Shown: positions 56,176 through 64,000 of the stretch, piece by piece
How the letters are laid out: every line of letters starts with the position of its first letter
How positions within the stretch are numbered: the stretch's first letter is position 1
Assembly (NCBI GenBank): GCA_029204225.1
Contig: CM055098.1
Location: 4,770,107-4,834,106, forward strand
Direction: 5' to 3'
Origin: Diphasiastrum complanatum
Lineage: Eukaryota; Streptophyta; Lycopodiopsida; Lycopodiales; Lycopodiaceae
Length of the DNA: 64,000 nucleotides
Position numbers and translations under genes: made by a program
The notes under the pieces: model-generated
The model's database searches: none
What the model was told of the DNA's origin: nothing
The model's input: only the letters and a program-made list of their open reading frames with translations

Positions 56176-56995
56176 ATCTCAATATATTTTTAAATTTTAT
56201 TTGTTTTTCAATTTTCTATTTTCAGTATTTAATTTGCTGAGTTTTTTGAAAAAAGATAGTTAAAAAAAAAACAGAAAAAATAAGAAAAGATTGATGAGCA
56301 AAAGTCAGGAAGTCATCAACATAAGAAAAAGGAAGCACAGTATTTTTTTTATGGAAAATGACTTAGAAAATTATTGATTTGGGCAGATTTGGCCAATACA
56401 AGACCAGAAACCTTCGTTGAGCTCTCAGACTGTATATCCCCTTTGATTTATCTAAATTGAGGTGGGCGAAGGTTCCTGACAAGAGAAAATTCAATTTTTT
56501 GAGACAGGCGAATGTTCAGTGATATGCCATTTTGGGAACCTTCGCCGAGCATCATAACCTCATTATCAACCTTTGCAGACCCACTAGATGATCTTAAAAT
56601 GTCAAAATTAGGTTGTCCATAGGTTCAGATTGTGAAAAGAATGCATTTATGACAGTGCCTAGGCGAAGGACCCTCTTGGGCGAAGGTTCACCCTTCGCCA
56701 ACCCTGGAAAACGTTCGCCTGATAGGTTCAGATCCCTAGAAACCTTTGCTCGATTTTTATAGCCTATTTTTACAATACTGCACATGCCTGCAAATTTTTG
56801 TTCAGAACTGATCAGCCAAACTACTATTCAGTGTAATGGACCCACCAAATTCACCTATAAGTTGGCTGAATTCGATTCATTCCTCACTTGTGCTAGCGAA
56901 GCTCTTGCGAATTTTTTTTGCGACCAAAGCCTTCCAAATGTCCTGCATTGCCTTCTGATACACTTTCAGGCATTTATAATTCCTTTCTGATCATC
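56176..56995 (+). other. Noncoding spacer after pol, rich in CGAAGG words
   Basis: No ORF. GCGAAGG or its complement CCTTCGC/CCTTCG recurs about nine times at 56400-56750, often as GGCGAAGGTTC. The word also occurs at 51090-51180 in the 5' leader of this element. It may hold signals for the downstream gene. Confidence 0.55.
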
Positions 56996-59878
56996 ATGTC
57001 TTCTACCGATACTCCCTAGTCTCCGCGCTATACTATCCATCGTGATGTCCCATCTGCAACGGACATCATGATTCTTCCTAGCACAAGCATGGTCACTTAG
57101 TGGATGACCCTTGCGGAGCCTCTACTCACTACAATGGGTATTCATGAGAGATCCTTTTCGGGTCATATCAATATGGATTTCATCACTCTTGCCTTCAATA
57201 CGTGGAAGGAAGAGAAATCCAAATTCTATATCACTTTTTAGGGAGCCACACACAAAGTGCGCATCACTGAGGCCGCACTTGCAACTATAGGAATATCATC
57301 TAGTACGCAGGCCTCACCCAATCACAAGCACGCCAAACAGGCCATCAAGCCATTTATTGACCTCACCAACGATCTGCACTGGACCAATGATGGCTACCTT
57401 TTGAAAGCCATCACTGAGCCTTCCATCCACGCAGCTGCCTAGCTATTGAATAATTTTTGATGGTTGGCAATCTCAGGAAAGACCGCATCACATCTCAAAT
57501 CCTTCACAGGATAGTGGATTCTCACACTAAGTTGGCCAAAGCCCCTCTTGAACCATGTAATTGGTTCAAGACTGTTTCTGGTGAGCTCAAACGAGCTATT
57601 AAGGCCAATACTAAGCAGCAGTTCGCTGCTGGCTCTTTATTGTCCCTCTTAGCCGCTTCTCACTTAGAAAACAGAATCCATGGCTTCCACCTGGATTTTG
57701 TGCTTTTGGGTTACAAAGAAGCACCGACAGAATCATCCCATTAGGCCTCAAGCTCTCATAGTCGTCGTCGTCCACACAACGAGACGTAATTCCTGACTCG
57801 CCTTCCGCGTCACGACGTCGCACTAGGCATACCTCGTCAGCTGCACTTCCACCCTCTGCTGTTGTTCGCACTGAACTTCCCATCTCCCTAGCCTCTGATG
57901 CTTCCCTTGCCTCTGCTCCCATATAAGGATAGCCTGTGACCATTGGGCCTACCATTTCCATCACAACTGCCCAGGCCGCCTCACCCTCGCACACCGAAGC
58001 CACCTCACCCAACACATTGTTCTTTATGGATATGTTCGATGATTCCGACCCCCTTGGGGCCACCGAAATCTTTGAAATGCCCCATAGCCTAGCGTCCTTT
58101 GAACCCCAATTCTCTGGAAGAAGATTCGGACATATCCATGAATCTACTGTTGGTGTCGAAGATGCCAGCTAGCAACCTCACACACAAGGTAGCCCAGCCA
58201 CACTTCGGGTCGACACAACCGTAAAATCACCAAAACAGTTCGACGCCACAATGCTTGAAGGGTTTGAAGAGGAGGATATTTTTGAAGAAGAAGAGACCGT
58301 GGCACCTATTCCACGCCTACCAAGGACAGTACCATCAGGTCCTCCTGCTGTTGTCACTGCCACAACCGTCGATTCTGGTGATGCTCTAGGGTTGGTTTCA
58401 AGCCTTGGGCAAGTGATCCAGTCTATGCTGAATAAGAAGAAGGAAATGGAGCACAAGATCTCTGATCTAGGATCCGAAAACACTTTGATCAGCCAGAAAA
58501 TTGTCCAGCTAGATCGAGAGTTGAAGATAGCCAAACAACATGAAGATAAAGTTGAAAGTGAAAAGAAGTTGGCGCAGCAACAAGCTGATCGCTTGGAAAC
58601 CTACATCAGCTCCCTGCAAAATGCCCTAACAACCGCACAAGATCAGGTAGATAAGGCAGTGCAAGATGCCAAGCAACAAGTGCAGCTGCTGAAGGGGCAA
58701 TTACGGATGGCCGAACAAGATCGCACATGGCTTCAAGGTAAATTGGATGTGACCACCCTTGAGCATGATGCCTATCTGCAAACGCAAATACCCGATTATC
58801 CGGTCACACCGACGAAGATTGCGTATTTATTCAAAAAAGTGGAGACCTACAAAGTGGCCCTTCATGGATTCCAAGGCCGCTTTGATAGGTTCAAAGGAGT
58901 AGCTTCAACCGAGTTGGCAAAGGCAAAAGAGACCATCACCGCCTATGAAAAAGCAGCCGCTCAAGTGTTGGAAGTCGGACCACAAATCCCCGTCCCGGTC
59001 ATGCAGCAATTCTCCCCTTCGCGCCAAGAAGCTGTACCAATGGATACAGGGATTGATTTGAGCATGGACCTGAGGGGAGCTCCAGATATAGCAGATCAAC
59101 CGTCAACTATACCGGCAGTACAAGCGGGTCCATCCTTATCAAGGACAAGACCTCTATTCAGCAGGCCCATCAGCGTCGAGGACCAGATCCAGACCTTCTT
59201 AAAGCAACATCCGCATGAGTCCTCGTGTGGTGGATGGGTTTTGAAATTTAAGACCTCCGAGATCGAGGCCGACAAAGAGTTGGACAAAATACTTGCACTG
59301 GGAGAGCAGTCGGCATGGAGAATCACGATTTTGAGAAAACTCCAGAATCAATTAGGAGTTACATCGCCAGCCCTCGCCAGTTGCGGGTAGATCCCTATTA
59401 CGTGCCAATGTCGCGAAGAAATAATTGGAAAGATTTGGGGTCGGCTATGGACAAAATCACCATCCATACGCCCAATTGGCCAACCATCCATCAGCCTTAC
59501 AGCTGGACCATCTCAGTGGATTTCCACCGTGCTTTACAAGCATATCAGAGAGAATATGTCCACTCTCCAGATCCAACGGTGCGACAATCGGCAATGTTTG
59601 CTAAAGATCTAACTCTGTTGGCGTCAGTGGCAACCAAATGGGACGATTGCTTTCCTCCCCTGGCATTCGATCCAAATAAGCCGATGGCCTCAGAGCAAAT
59701 CAAAGATCAGCTGCCGATTGCTCGTCTCTATTTTCGTGAGGCTATGATGAGAGGCTCTTGGGAATCCCGCTTCACCTCATGGACAACCTCCAAATGGATT
59801 GCCGGAGCCCACCGTTGTTTCCTGCCACACAATTTGGATTTCAATACTGCACGCCGCGACTTTATGGAGAAGGTGTAG
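56996..59878 (+). pseudogene. Post-pol extra gene region of Athila/Tat copy 2
   Basis: A degenerate gene of about 2.9 kb lies between pol and the 3' LTR. From ATG 56996 (MSSTDTP) one frame reads WMTLAEPLLTTMGIHE, FITLAFNTWKEEKSKFYITF and RITEAALATIGI. It resembles the plant 'putative transposon protein' type of domain but I cannot place it firmly. Frame changes near 57450 and 57750 lead to the coiled-coil ORF at 58251-59390, and a further change near 59320 to 59315-59878 (YYVPMSRRNNWKDLG, WTTSKWIAGAHRCF). TAG stops lie at 57017, 57098, 57239, 57440, 57742 and 58170, mostly where Gln would fit. No signal peptide or membrane segment is seen, so an envelope role is not supported. Confidence 0.6.
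58251..59390 (+). CDS. Open coiled-coil ORF (379 aa) of the post-pol region
   Basis: The N terminus is acidic (EGFEEEDIFEEEE) and proline-rich. Residues about 60-165 are a long predicted coiled coil (KKKEMEHKISDLGSEN, AKQHEDKVESEKKLAQQQ, TTAQDQVDKAVQDAKQQ). A second helical part with FKKVETYKVALHGFQGRFDR follows. The C-terminal third is low in complexity and ends with EDQIQTFLKQHPHESSCGG and KLQNQLG. The reading upstream is in the same frame back to 57936 across one TAG at 58170, so ATG 58251 may not be the original start. Extra ORFs in Athila/Tat elements have varied functions that are mostly unknown. I do not assign one. Confidence 0.55.
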   Translation: MLEGFEEEDIFEEEETVAPIPRLPRTVPSGPPAVVTATTVDSGDALGLVSSLGQVIQSMLNKKKEMEHKISDLGSENTLISQKIVQLDRELKIAKQHEDKVESEKKLAQQQADRLETYISSLQNALTTAQDQVDKAVQDAKQQVQLLKGQLRMAEQDRTWLQGKLDVTTLEHDAYLQTQIPDYPVTPTKIAYLFKKVETYKVALHGFQGRFDRFKGVASTELAKAKETITAYEKAAAQVLEVGPQIPVPVMQQFSPSRQEAVPMDTGIDLSMDLRGAPDIADQPSTIPAVQAGPSLSRTRPLFSRPISVEDQIQTFLKQHPHESSCGGWVLKFKTSEIEADKELDKILALGEQSAWRITILRKLQNQLGVTSPALASCG

Positions 59879-59960
59879 TATCATTTAATTAAGATTCGGC
59901 GCAAAGCCAATAAAAGTCCCCAATAACTGCATATTGCAAGTGTCGTGAGACCGCCACCAG

Positions 59961-59976
59961 TTTTGGTGGGGGATAC
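59961..59976 (+). other. Polypurine tract of Athila/Tat copy 2
   Basis: TTTTGGTGGGGGATAC directly precedes TGTTGGAGGG, the LTR start. Confidence 0.7.
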
Positions 59977-60725
59977 TGTTGGAGGGTTTGCGGATCCCAA
60001 GGCAATCCTAACCCTAGTTAATAAGTGAAAGGAATTTGGCACCCTGCGTGTGTAAGTCCAACCCGATGATCACATAGTTATTTGATTGATTAGTTAAAAG
60101 TTAATAAAGGACTTTAGGCCTTTTTGCGGGACTTTTAATGTCGCAGGGCCTAAATGTCAAGTTAGTGAATAAAGTTGGGTTTCCCTCCAATTTTGATGGT
60201 TCCCACACTTTTTTAAATTTGAATAAAAAGAGAGGCAAGACTGGACCAATAGGATTCAGAGGCCAAGGTCCTCCTCTCTACTATAAAAAGGGACCAACTC
60301 GAGTTGCTGCTGTTCATTTCCTCACTTCAGTAAAGCAGATTGGTTCTCTTTAGAAATAAATTGATGAATGTCCTTGCTCTTCCTCTCTTTTCCTCCATTT
60401 CTCATGCTTCCTTTATATTTGTTAATTGTTGGATTTGATCATTATTGGGATTGCTATTTCTTATGCTTTTGTGAGAGAGAAAGGGAGAGAGAGAAGAATA
60501 AGTTTCTATCATTGTTGTGGATCTAGGGTTAATGGAAGTAGGGTTAATGGATGTAGTGTTAATGCTTAGTATTAATGGATGTTAGTGTTAGATCCTCCAT
60601 TCATGTCAAAATCTGAACTATACTATCACTCTCATGGGAACGAACCTACGCGTGACAACTAAGTCCGTCTCTTTGATACTAGATTGACTAGATCTTGGAT
60701 TCAGGTTAGGCAAGGAAAGAAACCC
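59977..60725 (+). repeat. Athila/Tat 3' LTR, nearly complete
   Basis: Starts TGTTGGAGGGTTTGCGG, has CCAAT at 60246 and TATAAAAAG at 60282. It matches the other copies up to GAAACCC and stops before the expected ACTACA, so the last six bases are missing and the flank begins TGGGATTTT. Confidence 0.9.
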
Positions 60726-61019
60726 TGGGATTTTAGGTCCGTCGAAGTTTGTGGGCTCAAAAAGAACCCACTAAACTAATTGTTGCTTAATTATGATGTC
60801 GTATGCTTGAAAACATCCTTTGTGTCATGAGGAATGCTACTAGGGCACTAGAAATGGACTACTTTTTGGCATTTTCGAGAAGTAGTCCAGTATCACCGAA
60901 CGGGCTCTGTCTTGCATGTCGTCTGTTCCATCCAATGTTGCATGTCGAGACAAACCCGCATCAACAAATTGGGCTCCAAGCAGTTCAATATGCACAGAGA
61001 AATGCGTTCAAGCCGGAAA
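60726..61019. other. No gene seen
   Basis: Unique-looking sequence between the Athila/Tat LTR and the 10-bp array. Confidence 0.4.
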
Positions 61020-61155
61020 CTGCATTTTACCGCAAAGGTCTGCAAAGGATCACATAGGACCGCACAGGGCCGCATAGGACCGCAAAGGACTGCATTTCGC
61101 CGCATTTTGATCGCAAAGGATTGCACAGGACCGCATTTTGACCGCAAAGACATTG
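61020..61155. repeat. Decamer tandem array, about 13 units
   Basis: Units of 10 bp (two of 11) follow one another without gaps. The main type is YGCAnAGGAC and the second is YGCATTTYGMC. Examples are CGCAAAGGTC, CGCATAGGAC, CGCAAAGGAC, CGCATTTTGA and TGCACAGGAC. Confidence 0.85.
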
Positions 61156-61440
61156 CCACCGCGCATGCTACAAAAGAAGCTATCTGGTAAGACATCTATT
61201 GTGGACATCAATCTTAGTCAGTTACAAGTAACTTCTAGCTTTTGTGACAATCAGAGTACAATTGTTTTATCTGTTAATCTCATCTGTCATTCTTGAAGCA
61301 AGCACATTGAGATAAAGGGTCATTTCGTCAGAGAAAAAGTACTTGAAAGGGAGATTAATCTAATCTTTTGGAGAACAAATCTCATGATGACGGATTTATC
61401 TACCGAAACATTATCATTCGACACAATCATTGTAAGTTTA
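61156..61440 (+). pseudogene. Copia RNase H relic
   Basis: One frame reads SSFCDNQSTIVLSVN, then a stop, SKHIEIKGHFVREKVLERE and MTDLSTETLSFD. This is the C-terminal half of copia RNase H (CDNQS with the catalytic Asp, SKHI, then the ADxxTKxL equivalent). The Asp and Glu motifs further upstream are missing; the decamer array lies in their place. Confidence 0.75.
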
Positions 61441-61972
61441 GCAATATGCTCAACTTAATACCTTTATTTTTATGAGCTCACATTAAGGGAGAGTGTTGGA
61501 TTTCATTTCTTTGATCATTTTGTAATGGAAGTACTCTACAGTTTTACTCGCATTGTCGAGACAATGTCAAAGAATCTGAGACCATCTACAGAAATACACA
61601 TATTGTCGACATAGTGTCGAGCAGATCTAAAATGATTATTCGAGGTTACCAAATAACGACTTCATTAGATTTGGTTATGGAGTCTTATCCATTACATGTT
61701 TCGGGTCCAATTTCGTATCTCCACGTGACACCTACTAGGTGGATGTCGGCGCATTCTGTCAGGGTTGTGCCATCATACAACTATAAATAGATCAATAAAT
61801 TAGTTCATTTATGTTGAAGTTGAATCAGTTCAAGTTTTAGAAGTAATCACTCATCTTCTTCTCCTCTTTCTATATTTCGCCATAAGCATAGATTGATCGC
61901 TAATAAGCTATTGTGTTTACAATTTGTGTATGCATGAAATTTATAGCAAAATTAGATGCACTATTATTATAG
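61441..61972 (+). repeat. Copia purine tract and LTR with GTCGA-rich U3
   Basis: TAAGGGAGAG precedes TGTTGGATTTCATTTC at 61494, the LTR start. GTCGA/TCGAG words cluster at 61550-61640. CTATAAATAG at about 61780 is a good TATA box. The right end is near 61960-61972, before TGCAATCAGAGTAG, a degenerate tRNA-Met primer site, so an LTR lies between a pol end and a new 5' end. Confidence 0.65.
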
Positions 61973-61986
61973 TGCAATCAGAGTAG

Positions 61987-62694
61987 ACAACGAATGTATC
62001 TATCATCATTCAACAATACGACAATTCGACATATGACTTGTCTTGTCTCACTGTTTTCTGTTGATAATTTGCAATGAAACGATCTTTTCCTATCATTCAT
62101 TTTTCGTGAATGATAATAAGTTGTATTTATGATAGTATCAAAATAGTTTGAAGTAAAGGTTAGCTCAAATTGACTCAAATGTGTATGCTAGGTTGAGTTG
62201 ATGGCTAACTCAAATATTGGGTTGAGTCGACAATCAACTTGAATATTGTCGAATCGAGGGTCAATTCAAACATTGTCAAAAAGAGTTCAAATGTCGTGAC
62301 TCTATTTTCAATTTTAGTTCAAAATGTAGGTTTGCATATTGACGCGAATAATAGTGTATTTTTTAAGACTTTTCAGTTTTGATTGTCTTTGATAAACTTG
62401 TTAGAGGTATAATCAGGTAGGCCCTTTGAGGATCAAATTGATGGAGTGAGATTAAACATCAACATTTTTCCAGGTGAGTTTGACCTAAAATGTGTGTTTT
62501 TTCAAAAAATTTAAATGCAAGAACTTTTTTTTCTACTACCATGACAATTCTCTCAAAGTTGATGTGTCTTTTTTAAGTGAGTTTCAGTTGGAAAAAAAAG
62601 TAGTTTTTAAACCTTGAAGTTCAAGATTTTTTAGACCAACAAAGAATAATATAATATTTATAATGTACACATCCCCATCCCAATTTTTTTTCTT
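61987..62694. other. No gene seen; probable copia leader
   Basis: Follows the primer-site-like sequence. 62160-62300 has TTGAGTCGAC, GTCGAATCGAG and CAAATGTCG repeats. No ORF. Confidence 0.4.
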
Positions 62695-62962
<268 letters not shown>

Positions 62963-63258
62963 GTGTGCATTTCTCGTTGGTTGTTGAAAGAAGCAAGGCA
63001 CGGCCATCGCCTCTCCCACAAACCTGACACACAAGTTTTGAAGTGCTCAAGTTTGGACCATATATCAACAGTTTTTTGCATCTGCATACGAAATACAACC
63101 TGTCACAGCTCGTTTATGGTGTCCCTTTGTTCACAACAACCTGAATTCTCTAATTGCACACTTTTTTTGCTTCTTGCGAGCTGTCTTGCTCAATATTGGG
63201 CACCCGTTGGAGGTAGCAAGTAGTTTCACCTGCCTGTCAATCGCTACTCCTGCCCTGA

Positions 63259-63708
63259 TTGCTCGCTGATTGGGTAGGGTGGCATCCCTCCAGGTCTGCC
63301 GCTGCTCTCGGCCTATTCCTGTGCTCCTGGCTTGCTCCAGCCATGGATATGGAATGGGTCACCACACATCAAAAAGGCAACAAAGAACCAGTGCCTTCAC
63401 CATCACTATCATCGCCATCTTCTATTCCCCTCAAGGATCTTTGTGGCACTTGTAGTGCTCCACCCCTTTCTGGATTGATGACATTCATAAGTAATCTGGA
63501 GGTGGATTTGCTTGCACTCAAGAAATGAGTAAATCTACTTGAAATGGAACATACCACTCTCAAGATGCAAATGGTAGCGTTAAGCACTGCTCCGCCAGTG
63601 AATCCTGATCAAGTCAAAGCACTGGAGGAGAAAATTCAGACCTCGACAAAAAGTTGGGCCGATATGCTCAAAAATACTGAAGCAAAAAGCTATCTTTGTA
63701 ACCATTAA
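63259..63708 (+). pseudogene. Unrecognised coding-like fragment with one in-frame TGA
   Basis: One frame runs 150 codons with a TGA at 63526. MDMEWVTTHQKGNKEPV opens a proline/serine-rich part; after the stop come LLEMEHTTLKMQMVAL and VKALEEKIQTSTKSWADML, a helical stretch. It could be a LINE ORF1 or Gag piece, but I recognise no family and the evidence is weak. Confidence 0.3.
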
Positions 63709-63756
63709 GTTATCCGCAGTTTTGGATGTCAATTGTGATGTTAGAAGTAGAATTTG

Positions 63757-63990
63757 ATACATGGTAATTATTATTATTTTTTTAATTTTAATCTCCCAAG
63801 TTAAAAAATATTGCACTCAGTGGTTCATGTAAGCGTATTACATGAGGGTGATGTCACTAATTTGTGCTGAGTGTAACCTAGTTGAGAAATTTATCGCTTA
63901 GTGTACTTTTCAAACTTGAGTTGTACTCCAGAACATAGATTAACGATTGGAAATAGGTTTATCTCTAAGTACTTATTTGATATGAAAGTC
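63757..63990 (+). repeat. Chromovirus 3'-end fragment, third copy
   Basis: Closely matches 44520-44745 (CACTCAGTGGTTCATGTAAG, GATTAACGATTGGAAATAGG). Both are degenerate relatives of the chromodomain-like 3' end at 12480-12692. It continues beyond the window. Confidence 0.75.
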
Positions 63991-64000
63991 AGACTAAGGA

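Larger units (their letters stand above)
50076..60725 (+). mobile_element. Athila/Tat-like Ty3 element, copy 2, with an extra 3' gene
   Basis: About 10.6 kb: LTR, tRNA-Asp-type primer site, gag remnant, protease, RT, RNase H, integrase, a noncoding spacer, a post-pol gene region, purine tract, LTR. The protease-RT-RNase H-integrase order marks Ty3/gypsy. The primer site and the long extra region before the 3' LTR mark the non-chromodomain Athila/Tat branch. The 5' LTR lacks its first about 70 bp and is shared with copy 1, forming a tandem. The 3' LTR lacks its last six bases. Pol has several stops and frameshifts, so the copy is inactive. Confidence 0.85.

Noticed and set aside
56996-59878. 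Envelope-like gene of the Athila/Tat element
   Set aside because: Post-pol position fits, but no signal peptide, cleavage site or membrane segment is visible.
61020-61155. CRISPR-like array
   Set aside because: Units are 10 bp with no spacers, and the context is eukaryotic.

Overview
The window looks like nuclear DNA from a land plant with a large, repeat-rich genome. It is almost entirely LTR retrotransposons of plant types: Ty1/copia, chromodomain Ty3, and an Athila/Tat-like Ty3 with an extra 3' gene. They are stacked, nested and broken. There is no bacterial-style gene packing, no rRNA or tRNA gene, and no clearly functional host gene. A DUF7869-like pseudogene and long AG/CT microsatellites would suit a non-seed plant such as a fern, but that is only a guess; the species cannot be read from the sequence.

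Layout, left half. 1-5188 is a young non-autonomous Ty3 element (window starts inside its 5' LTR) with one intact gag-protease ORF, no RT or integrase, and a hairpin-repeat leader. 5.6-6.1 kb is a copia relic (minus). 8.0-11.2 kb is a broken DUF7869-like gene whose first frame break is explained by a 59-bp snap-back insertion. 11990-15501 is a decayed minus-strand chromovirus with intact 490-bp LTRs and a GTAAG target duplication, nested in an older LTR-like sequence. 16173-22134 is a complete-length copia element (A1) with unusual AGTT...AACT LTR ends, an AATGT target duplication, and a 1,687-bp internal inversion carrying integrase and RT. It sits in an older minus-strand copia, of which pieces remain at 15.9-16.2 and 23.3-23.6 kb. 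22-31 kb is gene-poor with several degenerate tandem repeats. 31300-34112 is a short copia-type element with CACATGTG/CACGTG-rich LTRs.

Layout, right half. 35.8-36.9 kb has two convergent unrecognised ORFs. 37.6-48.8 kb is a patchwork of copia pieces: a protease-integrase deletion relic, a second copy of A (A2) with an AG microsatellite, two minus-strand gag fragments, and a nearly continuous plus-strand integrase-RT-RNase H block. A chromovirus relic and an Athila/Tat LTR fragment lie among them. 48.8-60.7 kb is a tandem Athila/Tat array (LTR-interior-LTR-interior-LTR); its second interior has gag knuckles, protease, RT, RNase H, integrase and a post-pol coiled-coil gene. 60.7-64 kb has a 10-bp tandem repeat, a copia 3' end with LTR, a compound CT-rich microsatellite, and a third chromovirus 3'-end fragment.

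The coding parts are those of retrotransposon replication: Gag for packaging, protease for processing, RT/RNase H for cDNA synthesis, integrase for insertion. Most copies carry stops or frameshifts, many of them TAG where Gln is expected, so nearly all are probably dead. The best-preserved reading frames are the gag-protease ORF (1689-3902), the inverted integrase-RT segment (19239-20925) and the coiled-coil ORF (58251-59390).
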